Shown here: in pieces, positions 34,966 through 43,152 of the stretch
How the letters are laid out: the number at the start of each line of letters is the position of its first letter
Position numbering within the stretch: the stretch's first letter is position 1
From: Flavilitoribacter sp020436695
Lineage (GTDB): Bacteria > Bacteroidota > Bacteroidia > Chitinophagales > Saprospiraceae
Length of the DNA: 64,000 bases
Direction of reading: 5' to 3'
Assembly (NCBI GenBank): GCA_041392665.1
Contig: JAWKLQ010000016.1
Span: 62,001 to 126,000, forward strand
Made by a program: the position numbers and the translations under genes
The notes under the pieces: generated by a model
Database searches by the model: none
Told to the model about the DNA's origin: nothing
The model's input: only the letters and a program-made list of their open reading frames with translations

Positions 34966-35652
34966 TCACTCCATCTTCCCATCACCAACCTTCACATTAA
35001 AAGGCTTGCAATAGTACAGTAAGTAGTCGTACCGATTCAGCGCAATATCCCCGTCTACCCGATAGTTATGGGCGCCTTTGAACACTTCGACCGGGCCGAT
35101 CTCCAGCGCATTCTCTTTAGAATTAGGGTTGTTGGAAAGATATACATATAAGCCGGGTAGCGCACTGGTTGCTTCGTAATTATCGGCGATTTCAATGACC
35201 AGTTCCGAACCTTCTTTGGTCACCACAAAATCGCCCTGTAGTTCATAGGTGCTGGTGGTTTTGATCGTACCGCGCCGTTGGTTCTCTCCTCCACCGGTGG
35301 TGGTTTCGGCATCCACGACCAATGGAAGTGAGGTCTTCAGGGAAATACCGTTCGTTAGGTCTACCGTAGCCGTCAGGGTAGCCGTTCCTTTGCTGATCCC
35401 GATAGCCGAGCCGGCATCATCTACGGTTACAATGGTCTCATCCGAACTTGACCAATAGGCGGTTCGTTGCTCTTCCTGGCCGATGTTGTTGGTAAACAAT
35501 AATTTAAAAGCGACGGTATCACCCACCGCAAGAGTATCCACCGGATTGATGATCCGCAGGGTTTCCGGAACGGTATCAAATATGATGTCGTCACCAATAC
35601 AACCGGCCAGCAATCCCAGCCAGATGAATAGTAAAAAAGATATTTTTTTCAT
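34966..35652 (-). CDS. Lipoprotein with a bacterial Ig-like (BIG2) domain
   Basis: 228 residues. The lipobox LLAGC puts the lipid anchor at Cys 18. Residues about 35-110 (ILRINP... AVGDTVAFKLLF, TAYWSSSDETIVTVDDAGSAIGISKGTATLTATVDL) are the BIG2 signature strand pattern, followed by a second beta-rich region of unknown type. Probably a surface or periplasmic adhesion-type lipoprotein. Monocistronic. Confidence 0.75.
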   Translation of the reverse strand: MKKISFLLFIWLGLLAGCIGDDIIFDTVPETLRIINPVDTLAVGDTVAFKLLFTNNIGQEEQRTAYWSSSDETIVTVDDAGSAIGISKGTATLTATVDLTNGISLKTSLPLVVDAETTTGGGENQRRGTIKTTSTYELQGDFVVTKEGSELVIEIADNYEATSALPGLYVYLSNNPNSKENALEIGPVEVFKGAHNYRVDGDIALNRYDYLLYYCKPFNVKVGDGKME

Positions 35653-35820
35653 AAAAGCGCCTGGTTAAGTAAACACATTTGCAAAAATACCGTACAATCG
35701 CATTGGAATCATCACAAAACTTTCACAGTACACGTAAACACGCTATTACAATATTGTCTATATTCAGCTCTCTGTGATTTATTTTACGATTGTAGAATAG
35801 TGATGTTTCAAGCACTAAAA

Positions 35821-35912
35821 TCATAAATGATGATTAATAAATGATGATTGATGTTTGCCTAATGGGCAATGTGCTCATCAATTATCATTTATCAAACATC
35901 AATCATTAATTA
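35821..35912. repeat. AT-rich word palindrome before the aminopeptidase gene
   Basis: Words AAATGATGAT and TTGATGTTTG (left, 35825-35857) fold back on ATCATTTATC and CAAACATCAATCATT (right, about 35883-35908). The centre is TGCCTAATGGGCA, itself a hairpin. Ends 7 bp before the ATG. Confidence 0.6.
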
Positions 35913-35919
35913 TAGCCAC

Positions 35920-37017
35920 ATGCAAAGCCTCGTCGCTAAATATGCTCACCTGTTAGTCAATTACTGTGTAGATATTAAGGAGGGAGATAAGCTGTACATC
36001 CGGTCGACAACCCTGGCTGAGCCACTTATCCGGGAGATCTACCGTTATGCCCTACGGGCGGGCGCCATGGTGGAGGTGGAACTTGATTTTCAGGAGAAAA
36101 ACCGTATTTTCATTCAGGAAGCACAGGAGGCGCAGTTGAATTACGTGCCCTTACTGCAGCAAGAAGCAATGTACCATTTTGATGCCTATCTCTACATCCG
36201 GGCACCATTCAATCTGGTGGAAGATCAGAATAATGATCCTCAAAAAGGGCGTATCCGGCAGGAAGCCCTGAAAGGCATCAACCAGGCCTACTTTGACCGG
36301 ACAGCCACCCGCGAACTCAAGCGGAATCTTTGTCAGTATCCCACACAGGCGGCTGCACAGAACGCAGGTATGTCACTGGAAGCCTACGAGGATTTTGTGT
36401 ACGGCGCCTGCAAACTTTATGAGCCGGACCCCGTTGCCGCCTGGATCGATGTGCGACACAAACAACAAAATGTCGTTGACCTGCTGAACAGTCGAAAACA
36501 GGTACGTTACGTGACAGAAGATACGGACATTACCTTTTCCACAGCGGGCAGGATCTGGATCAATTCGGACGGCCAAACCAATATGCCTTCCGGCGAAGTG
36601 TATACTTCACCAGTAGAAAATTCCGTTAATGGTCACGTCTACTTCTCTTTTCCGGGGCTGTATATGGGGCATGAAGTGGAAGGCGTTCACCTTTGGGTGA
36701 AAGATGGTTATATCGAAAAGTGGGAAGCGCGTCGCGGTAAGGAGTTCCTGGACCGGATCTTCGCGCTGGAAGGGACCAGGCGCTTCGGCGAGGCGGCTAT
36801 CGGTACAAATTACAACATCGACCGCATGACCCGAAATATTCTTTTTGATGAAAAGATCGGGGGGACGGTGCACATGGCTATCGGTCAATCCTACAAGCAG
36901 GCAGGCGGCAAAAATGAGTCGGCCGTGCACTGGGATATGATCACTGAAATGCGTAACGGAGGGGAGATTTTTGCGGATGATGAAAAAATTTACGAAAATG
37001 GCTATTTTTTGATTTAA
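35920..37017 (+). CDS. M29 family aminopeptidase
   Basis: 366 residues from MQSLVAKYAHLLVNYCVDI; an in-frame codon at 35869 would run through the palindrome and is not used. The C-terminal half has the thermophilic-aminopeptidase metal site: RRFGEAAIGTN, FDEKIGGTVHMAIGQSY and SAVHWDMITEM, holding the Glu, His, Tyr, His and Asp expected in this two-metal family. Cleaves N-terminal residues from peptides in the cytoplasm. Usual length is about 360-410. Confidence 0.92.
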   Translation: MQSLVAKYAHLLVNYCVDIKEGDKLYIRSTTLAEPLIREIYRYALRAGAMVEVELDFQEKNRIFIQEAQEAQLNYVPLLQQEAMYHFDAYLYIRAPFNLVEDQNNDPQKGRIRQEALKGINQAYFDRTATRELKRNLCQYPTQAAAQNAGMSLEAYEDFVYGACKLYEPDPVAAWIDVRHKQQNVVDLLNSRKQVRYVTEDTDITFSTAGRIWINSDGQTNMPSGEVYTSPVENSVNGHVYFSFPGLYMGHEVEGVHLWVKDGYIEKWEARRGKEFLDRIFALEGTRRFGEAAIGTNYNIDRMTRNILFDEKIGGTVHMAIGQSYKQAGGKNESAVHWDMITEMRNGGEIFADDEKIYENGYFLI

Positions 37018-37040
37018 GCTCGAAAGAGCTACTATATTTG
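37009..37040 (+). promoter_or_regulatory. Promoter candidate for the 37166 gene
   Basis: TTG at 37009-37011, 21 bases, then TATATTTG at 37033-37040. The spacing is two bases longer than ideal. It lies over the last bases of the aminopeptidase gene. Confidence 0.4.
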
Positions 37041-37165
37041 CTGACTGGACCTTATTTTTGTCGGAGCAAACGCCCCCGAAAAGGATAATTGTCCTAAATT
37101 GCAGTTTGTTTAGAATAGAGTTAACTACGAAACCAAATTTTCAAATTACTTAACATCCTCAAACC

Positions 37166-37900
37166 GTGAACAGTAGTACAGTAGCATTTTTAGAATTAAA
37201 GTATGGCAACATTTACGGAGGATACCCCAACTTCTATGCGATCAGTGAAATTGCACTTCTCGTTTTTGAACAAGGGACTAACAGGATCTTCCTGGAGAGT
37301 TGGATCAACAATGCCAACGTAGAGATCGTAAGTGTTTTTTCACAGGTAAATGACCTCGGACACACCGTAGGACGCGGTAAAGAGGTCGTCAACTTAAGAA
37401 CCCGACGCCGGAAACCTTTTGATGAAGAATACCGACTGGATGAGAGAGCTTTAAAATTCTCTTTTAATCAGCTTCGCCCCACTAAAATGCCGATCCGGAA
37501 CTTTCTGCTGAAGAATTTCCGGAAATACCGTTTTAGAGACATCATCGTTTTCGACGGTCGCCGGGATATCTTCCTTTGTGAAAGAGCCGGAGCAGACTTC
37601 CGTCGGTACAACATTATTGACATTCAGAAAGACCTCAATAAGGAAACCGACTATTTGTTCTCCCTGAATAAATTGTCGGTGGTGATCAACTTCGATTATG
37701 ATCGCTCTTACCTGCGTTCCAATAATCTGGAGTACTGGTTGCACCCTATTGCCGCCCGTCAGATCATGCCGAAATCAGCTGCTTACGATGCAGCCCGTCT
37801 TATGATGGTCTACAATGAGTATACCGATCATCATGAAGACTTCATGATGAAAGGGGCTTTGCTGTTGAACCGGATACAGAATACCAAGACTCAGGAGTAG
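37166..37900 (+). CDS. Conserved-looking protein, possible RNase H-fold/DEDD-exonuclease-like
   Basis: 244 residues from a GTG start. Opens VAFLELKYGNIYGGYPNFYAISEIALLVFE, which has the strand-turn-helix-strand outline of the DEDD exonuclease first motif (usually D-x-E; here L-E-L). Later RDIIVFDGRRDIFLCERAG could be the second motif and YDAARLMMVYNEY the third. Only some of the catalytic acids are where expected, so either it is a diverged nuclease or the resemblance is accidental. I know no close named family. Followed at once by a GC-rich hairpin repeat. Confidence 0.5.
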   Translation: MNSSTVAFLELKYGNIYGGYPNFYAISEIALLVFEQGTNRIFLESWINNANVEIVSVFSQVNDLGHTVGRGKEVVNLRTRRRKPFDEEYRLDERALKFSFNQLRPTKMPIRNFLLKNFRKYRFRDIIVFDGRRDIFLCERAGADFRRYNIIDIQKDLNKETDYLFSLNKLSVVINFDYDRSYLRSNNLEYWLHPIAARQIMPKSAAYDAARLMMVYNEYTDHHEDFMMKGALLLNRIQNTKTQE

Positions 37901-37901
37901 T

Positions 37902-37937
37902 CCCCTCTGCCTTTGGCATCTCCCCCTCAGGGGAGAC
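37902..37937. repeat. GC-rich CCCCTCTGCC hairpin repeat, copy 1
   Basis: Unit reading CCCCTCTGCCTTTGGCATC then TCCCCCTCAGGGGAGAC. CCCCT pairs with AGGGG and TGCC with GGCA. It begins 2 bp after the stop of the preceding gene. Copies 2 and 3 are at 42509-42543 and 44141-44177. Confidence 0.85.
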
Positions 37938-38039
37938 TGGTACGAGCAGTGAATACGAGGGGATTTATTCATTCGGTGCCGGGCGATTGGTATTCGGGCT
38001 CCCTGTTGAAACGGGGTAATTTTAAACTTCATTGACTGA

Positions 38040-38091
38040 TTGCAATGGCTGATATAGTTAGGTTGTGACTTAACCATATCAGCCATTGCAA
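38040..38091. repeat. Near-perfect 21-bp inverted repeat between convergent genes
   Basis: TTGCAATGGCTGATATAGTTA (38040-38060) and its complement with one mismatch (38071-38091), about 10 bases of loop. No T-run. It lies between the genes ending at 37900 (plus) and 38151 (minus). Confidence 0.8.
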
Positions 38092-38150
38092 TTTGTGGGC
38101 CTTCCTAATGTATGAACTTCCGTTAATCCATTCCATCCGCTCATGTTCAT

Positions 38151-39095
38151 TCAGAAGAATTTATTGACCGTCATAATTCCTTCCGCTCCAATAGTCATGG
38201 CCATGCCCAGTTGGATCGCTACGTGGTGTTGGCTGCGTACGTTCTCTTCACCTTTCTTACCGCTACCCAGGTCCATCAGATCATAGAAACCGTTGACGCC
38301 GGCAAAAGCGCGCATATTCTTGAATAGCTCCTTGGAGATTTTTACGCCTGCTACCGGACCGGCGTGAAAGACCCGCCCGCCTACATCTTCAGGAAGTAGT
38401 ATACGGCTGGTTTCGGCCAGTTCCTGTAGTTTGATCAACTGGGAAGCCGTGAATTCATTTTCATCGGCAATGCGCTTGATCTCGCTGTTGAGATGAGTGA
38501 AAAAGCCGGCTTCACTTTCCGAACGCCGGAAACTCCAGTCGTAACCAACACGGGCACCCGCATAGATCTCATAGTCGAAACTGCGGGCAATACTGTTGCC
38601 GCCGGCTCCGTAGTTCGTTTTCGCCAGGTTCATGTAGTAATCCACATGCAGGTTCATGCCGTTGCCGCCTTTGAAGAGGCCCGGCCCGAGGGCCAGTTCG
38701 AAGAAGTGTCTTTGCAGGGCCCCGTCGGTAGATTCTCCAAAGCCGTAGCGCACGAAGAAGGAGACGACTGTATTGTTGTAACCATTCTTACCGAACTCCT
38801 TACCCAGGTCAATATCGTTGATGGGCTCGGATTCACCCTGTAGCAAAGCTTCCAGATTGGCACCCAGCTTGATCAGGTTCCACATCGCTTCGAAATGGGG
38901 ATTGGAAGACAGGCTGGCCCGATCGTCCAGGGCAAAAATACCCGAAAACCGGGCACCTACCTCCAGGATGGCATCATCGAGCAGCAGCACATAGCGGTTT
39001 TTCTTTTTGTTGTGATAATAGTCCTCAACCGTCTGGCCGAAACCGAATGACAGGAGGATGAGGCTCAGGAGGAAAGTTAGTACAAATCTTTTCAT
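38151..39095 (-). CDS. Hypothetical secreted/outer-membrane protein
   Basis: 314 residues from MKRFVLTFLLSLILLSFGFGQ (signal peptide); an ATG two codons upstream is equally possible. The mature part has alternating beta-type stretches (AILEVGARFSGIFAL; NTVVSFFVRYGFG; FDYEIYAGARVGYDWSF) and one helical insert (EIKRIADENEFTASQLIKLQELAE). A barrel is possible. Immediately follows 39208-40170 in the same direction, separated only by a word palindrome; the two probably act together. Confidence 0.55.
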   Translation of the reverse strand: MKRFVLTFLLSLILLSFGFGQTVEDYYHNKKKNRYVLLLDDAILEVGARFSGIFALDDRASLSSNPHFEAMWNLIKLGANLEALLQGESEPINDIDLGKEFGKNGYNNTVVSFFVRYGFGESTDGALQRHFFELALGPGLFKGGNGMNLHVDYYMNLAKTNYGAGGNSIARSFDYEIYAGARVGYDWSFRRSESEAGFFTHLNSEIKRIADENEFTASQLIKLQELAETSRILLPEDVGGRVFHAGPVAGVKISKELFKNMRAFAGVNGFYDLMDLGSGKKGEENVRSQHHVAIQLGMAMTIGAEGIMTVNKFF

Positions 39096-39110
39096 AAACA
39101 TCAGGTTTTA

Positions 39111-39207
39111 TGATGTGTTGATGTGTTCTGGTGTTGATGTGTTTGGGTGTTGATGTGTTTGGCTGGGGGCAGCCTGCAACACCTAAGCACGTGAACACGT
39201 CAATACA
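39111..39207. repeat. Octamer-word palindrome filling the gap 39102-39207
   Basis: Seven consecutive 8-base words at 39111-39166, among them TGATGTGT four times, TCTGGTGT and TTGGGTGT. The right arm (39172-39207) reads, as its complement, in words such as GTGTTGCA, GTGCTTAG and GTGTTCAC. It reaches to the stop codon of the upstream gene (39208-39210). Confidence 0.85.
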
Positions 39208-40170
39208 TTATTTACTAAGAATATTCCAACGGCCACCCAGAAAGCCATAGGCCGAGAACATCGGCTTTGTGCCCCGCACGGCCATGTGTTTTTGCAGGCT
39301 AAGTTCTGCTCCGGCTACCACGGAAAATCCGCTTCCGAAATTGACTTTGGCTTCTGCCCGCCCGAGCCAGCCGAAAGAAGGTACAATGCGCGGATCGCGA
39401 AACTGACCGAATACCACGTTCTGTATGGCTTCGGCAATCTCATCCGTCACACCTTCCACGGAGGCCAGAAGGCCGCCTTCCAGTAGTTCATCGATCTTTT
39501 CGCGCACGAACAGTATGTTTCCCAGATCCACTACCGGCGAGGGATCTGCCGAAAAACGAAGACCGGTGGTCAGTTCGTAATCGATGGTATTGTTATCTCC
39601 CCACTCCAGGAGCAGGTGATCCGGTAGAAAGAGCTTTTTTAAATGGAGATAGGCCTCCAGTTCATAGCGTTTGTCAAAAAAAGGTTCTACTCTTTTGGCG
39701 TCGGCCAGCGCTACTACGGCCAGGTGTTCACTCAGGCCCTCCGCATCACCCGATAGCGACAGACGGAGTGCTTTCCACTGGTTTTTCAGTTTTTTGGATT
39801 CCAGTGGTGTGGTGATCCTGGGGTCGGAAACGGTAAAACTGACGCCCAGGAAACGATAACGTGCAAAAAAGCGGGCCGCTTTGACCGACCGGCTCAGTTG
39901 CTTGGATACCTCCTGGTCGGCCAGATCGATACGCAGGCCCGGGAAGAGGTCTCTTACCCAGCGGGGTGCATTGATATTGGCATCCGTAAAAGCTTTATCT
40001 ACATCCTCTTCGCTCAGTTCTATTTCAGAAAAGCCGACGATCTGCGACAGGTCTCCGCGGAAAGTGGTGTAAGCCGGACCAATGGTCGTTTCCATGCCGA
40101 TCTCCAGATGCTGGGCCGGGAGGCTGCTTACTGCCAGAATGATTAAAACAAGAGTTGCTATCCGCTTCAT
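39208..40170 (-). CDS. Hypothetical secreted protein
   Basis: 320 residues. Signal peptide MKRIATLVLIILAVSSLPAQ. The body shows beta-strand-like stretches (ARFFARYRFLGVSFTV; IDYELTTGLRFSADP; FGSGFSVVAGAELSLQKHM; FSAYGFLGGRW) around helical parts and may form a barrel. I do not recognise a family. In operon with the next gene downstream (38151-39095), which has a similar general design. Confidence 0.55.
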   Translation of the reverse strand: MKRIATLVLIILAVSSLPAQHLEIGMETTIGPAYTTFRGDLSQIVGFSEIELSEEDVDKAFTDANINAPRWVRDLFPGLRIDLADQEVSKQLSRSVKAARFFARYRFLGVSFTVSDPRITTPLESKKLKNQWKALRLSLSGDAEGLSEHLAVVALADAKRVEPFFDKRYELEAYLHLKKLFLPDHLLLEWGDNNTIDYELTTGLRFSADPSPVVDLGNILFVREKIDELLEGGLLASVEGVTDEIAEAIQNVVFGQFRDPRIVPSFGWLGRAEAKVNFGSGFSVVAGAELSLQKHMAVRGTKPMFSAYGFLGGRWNILSK

Positions 40171-40219
40171 TTATATTTTTTAGTCATTTTCAGAAGTAAG
40201 GGTAAACCAGGGTATTCAT

Positions 40220-42478
40220 TCATCGTACTAATGTGACGCTGCCTTTCTTTTGCAGCAAAAATCCGTTCCCGAACCGGATCGCCCCGTGGTACACATAGAT
40301 GCCCTGAGGCATGTCCCGTCCCGCCCGTCGTCCGTCCCACCCCAGTCTTTCTTCATTCAGCGGCAGATTGTCGGTACTGAAGATCAGGCCGCCGTTGCGA
40401 TCGAAGATGTGTAGGTATTCGATCACTTCGCCGGAACCCAGATCACTGAAAAAGGTAAAACCATCATTTACGCCATCGCCGTTGGGCGAAAACACATCCG
40501 GCACGTAAATGTCTCCAAGTACGATTGTCAGAGGCACGGCGGCTACGGCCCGGCACCCCTGTGCATCTTCCACCACCAGGCGGATATCCATATTCTGCGT
40601 AGCGGTAAATTCGGTAGCGGGGCCTCCGGTATCGATGATATCCGGCACCCACTGGTAGGCAACGATCTGGCCAATGGTTTCGGCCTGCAGGGAAATGGGC
40701 GTGTTGGGGCGAACATCCAGGCGATCGAACGGCAGACTCACGCCCATGGTATCCGGCGCCGGGATAATGAGCGTCTGAGCCTGTACACAGCCCAATTCAT
40801 CCTGTACTCTTACCTGATATTTGCCGGGAGATAAGCCCTGAAATTCCGGCGAGAAACCGTATGTCTGTCCGGCATCAATAGAAAAAATAACAGGTAGGTC
40901 CGGGTCAGCCATTTGTACCAGGAGACTGGCACCTTCACCCGGGCAGGCTGCCTTTTCCAGTACCAGTTCAAAAACCGGGCCTTCCGGAGCCGGTACAGAA
41001 ATATCGGTTACTGTCCGGCAGCCGACCGCGTCGGTAATGCTCAGTTGAAAATCTCCACCCTCGGCACTGGCTATTTGATCTCCGATCTGTCCGTCAGACC
41101 ACGTATAAGTATAATCCGCCGGAAAAAGATAGACCCGTGTGCTATCGCAATTGGGTTCAATGATGTATTCAAAATCGGGTAGAGGCGCACCTTCGATCAG
41201 AAAACTAACCTGCACCGGGCAGTTGTTGGTATCCACTGCATCGAAGGTGTAATTTCCAACGTCTGTGGGTTGAAAATCAATGATCTGGTCCTGTGCCAGC
41301 GTTGTACCCGTAGGATGGCTCCAGGTATAGCTGAAGAAATCGGAAATATTAGACAACTCCAGATAGAGTGTATCACCGAAGCAGGGAGTGTTGCTGGTTA
41401 ATTGCGGTTCCAGCGGGATGTTCACAACCAATTGCAGCGTATCGGTATCCTCACAGCCTTCTGCGTCGAATGCATGAAAAATATAGTGGCCGGCATCAGT
41501 AGATTGGGCCGAAGCAATGTTCAATTCGTTTCCGTTGCCGATCGGGTTGCCGTTAAATTCCCAGAACTGATCCATTCCACCGCTGCCGTTTAGCTGGACG
41601 ACATCTCCCATGCAATGGGTGATATCCGGCCCGGCCATGGCAAACGGAGGATTTTCGATCAATATGGAATCGACGATGGTGCAGCACTCATCGCTTATCT
41701 CAAAATAATACATGCCCAGGTTACCGCTCAGTCGCCGGGTAGCCTGCTGCCCGTCGGAACTCCAACCTTTATGGTCGTACCAGCGTACGGCGGCACCTGG
41801 AGCAATACAGGCAGGATCGATGCTTGCCTGTAGATATAGACTGTCCGTCTGACAATCGAGCTGACTGCTCAACTGCGGTGCACAGTCGCCCAGAATGACC
41901 GGGCAATGAATATAAGTGGCAAATTCTGTGCTGGCAGTGTTGGGATTACTGTATACACTGTATTCCACATACAGGCCGATGGCACAGGCCGGCATCGTCC
42001 CACTAATGCGGCCTACTCCGGCCAGAGTTTGGAGGTTGCCCGGCAGCTGATAGCCCGGCTGCCCGTAAGATTCCAGCCACATGTTCATGGTAGCCTCATC
42101 GGGCACACCGGAAACCTGTAGTTCTCCTTCATCCACAAAGGCAAAACCTTCCACACAATCGGCACAGCTGCCGAATTCAAGACTACCCATCTCTTTTAGA
42201 GAGCTGTCCGGGAGAATAGCGAAAACGCGGGCCCGGTCGGTTTGCTGACCGCCAAAGGCATTGATATCGATGTAGAAAGCACGAACCTGATTCAGTTCGG
42301 TGAAGTAAGATTCGTAAATAAGTGTATCCCGGTTCTGGCCGTTGTCCTGACCTCCCTTCTGTGGGTCCACATACGGGAAGTCGCACTCATCCAGATGAAT
42401 GGCGTTTTGCCCCAGTAGTGGTTGATACCCAATTCCCAACACGGCAGCTATTAATAGCCTTAAACCTATTCGCAACAT
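40220..42478 (-). CDS. Large T9SS cargo with gliding-motility-type C-terminal domain
   Basis: 752 residues from MLRIGLRLLIAAVLGIGYQPLLGQ. An upstream in-frame ATG at 42526 is created by the CCCCTCTGCC repeat and is rejected. The body is a series of PKD/Ig-like units with Cys- and Asp-rich connectors (QLNGSGGMDQFWEFNGNPIGN; CEDTDTLQLVVNIP). The final ~85 residues (IYVPDVFSPNGDGVNDGFTFF, LHIFDRNGGLIFSTDNLPLN, GRDMPQGIYVYHGAIRF) match the gliding-motility-associated C-terminal domain, a T9SS type B sorting signal. Likely a surface adhesin or structural protein. Confidence 0.88.
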   Translation of the reverse strand: MLRIGLRLLIAAVLGIGYQPLLGQNAIHLDECDFPYVDPQKGGQDNGQNRDTLIYESYFTELNQVRAFYIDINAFGGQQTDRARVFAILPDSSLKEMGSLEFGSCADCVEGFAFVDEGELQVSGVPDEATMNMWLESYGQPGYQLPGNLQTLAGVGRISGTMPACAIGLYVEYSVYSNPNTASTEFATYIHCPVILGDCAPQLSSQLDCQTDSLYLQASIDPACIAPGAAVRWYDHKGWSSDGQQATRRLSGNLGMYYFEISDECCTIVDSILIENPPFAMAGPDITHCMGDVVQLNGSGGMDQFWEFNGNPIGNGNELNIASAQSTDAGHYIFHAFDAEGCEDTDTLQLVVNIPLEPQLTSNTPCFGDTLYLELSNISDFFSYTWSHPTGTTLAQDQIIDFQPTDVGNYTFDAVDTNNCPVQVSFLIEGAPLPDFEYIIEPNCDSTRVYLFPADYTYTWSDGQIGDQIASAEGGDFQLSITDAVGCRTVTDISVPAPEGPVFELVLEKAACPGEGASLLVQMADPDLPVIFSIDAGQTYGFSPEFQGLSPGKYQVRVQDELGCVQAQTLIIPAPDTMGVSLPFDRLDVRPNTPISLQAETIGQIVAYQWVPDIIDTGGPATEFTATQNMDIRLVVEDAQGCRAVAAVPLTIVLGDIYVPDVFSPNGDGVNDGFTFFSDLGSGEVIEYLHIFDRNGGLIFSTDNLPLNEERLGWDGRRAGRDMPQGIYVYHGAIRFGNGFLLQKKGSVTLVR

Positions 42479-42508
42479 ATGCTGATACACTCCATTAAGC
42501 ACCGAGAG

Positions 42509-42543
42509 CCCCTCTGCCTTCGGCATCTCCCCGGAGGGGAGAC
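42509..42543. repeat. GC-rich CCCCTCTGCC hairpin repeat, copy 2
   Basis: CCCCTCTGCCTTCGGCATC then TCCCCGGAGGGGAGAC; CCCCTC/GAGGGG outer and TGCC/GGCA inner stems. It starts 30 bp upstream of the large surface protein's ATG (42478), on the leader side. Confidence 0.85.
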
Positions 42544-42560
42544 AGTAAACCTAAAACCTG

Positions 42561-42607
42561 GAAGGCAGATCAAAACTTATCCCTACCTTTTGGTGAAAGG
42601 TAGTTAT
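42561..42607 (+). repeat. GAAGGCAGAT tail repeat, copy 1
   Basis: GAAGGCAGATCAAAAC, TTATCCCTACC, then AAAGGTAGTTAT; the part CTACCTTT...AAAGGTAG forms an 8-pair hairpin. Follows the GC-rich hairpin copy 2 by 17 bp. Other copies at 44229 (plus) and 54746 (minus). Confidence 0.75.
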
Positions 42608-43152
42608 CAGAGATCTGTGGATTACTGTTACCGATTTGAAATAGCCCTCCAGCACATTTTTAAAGCACTCGGGTTGTTTGCAGCAAAAACCGTACCGAAT
42701 GTTTTAAATTAGTTCAAAAAATCCAAAATGTTTGGCCGTTTTTAAGTACACTCCATCGGTTTTGGAATGAGCATAAGGTTCCAAGTGGTAAGTATTCTGT
42801 AGAAGAACCAAAGAATCAGGTCAAAATACCCTGATGTATAGGGTGGGAAACCGGGGGGAAGTTCAGCAATTTAATACCGTTCAGAAAGTAGTTTGAAGAA
42901 ATTGTCTTACTAGATGTATTAGATAAGGTGCAGTAGGAGATTATGATGGCAGCGAAAATAGGATTTTTTATTGATTTAATTTATATGTATTGATGTTTTA
43001 ACTAAACGTATTTTTGATTTTGTTTTTCTTCTCAATTACAATTGCTCAGTGTTTTCTCTTATTTTTGGGAAATAATCCCAAACTCCATTGAATTGATCCT
43101 TTTTATATATAAAGGCATTCATAGGTCTTTTTTTTCGATATTTAAAGGCTTT
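42608..43152. other. Intergenic region, only a weak short open frame
   Basis: AT-rich spacer between divergent genes with no long gene. A 16-codon frame with AGGAG in front lies at 42943-42993 (see its own entry). No other structure was recognised. Confidence 0.5.
42943..42993 (+). CDS. Possible 16-residue hydrophobic leader peptide
   Basis: ATG ATG start preceded by AGGAG at 42936-42940; MMAAKIGFFIDLIYMY and stop. The Shine-Dalgarno-like sequence is better than most in this window and spacing is normal, but so short a frame can arise by chance. It lies about 160 bp upstream of the glucosaminidase start in the same direction. Confidence 0.2.
   Translation: MMAAKIGFFIDLIYMY

Noticed and set aside
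42476..42526. Start of the large gliding-type protein at 42526 (MPKAEGLSV)
   Set aside because: The codon is created by the GC-rich hairpin repeat; the signal peptide begins at 42478.
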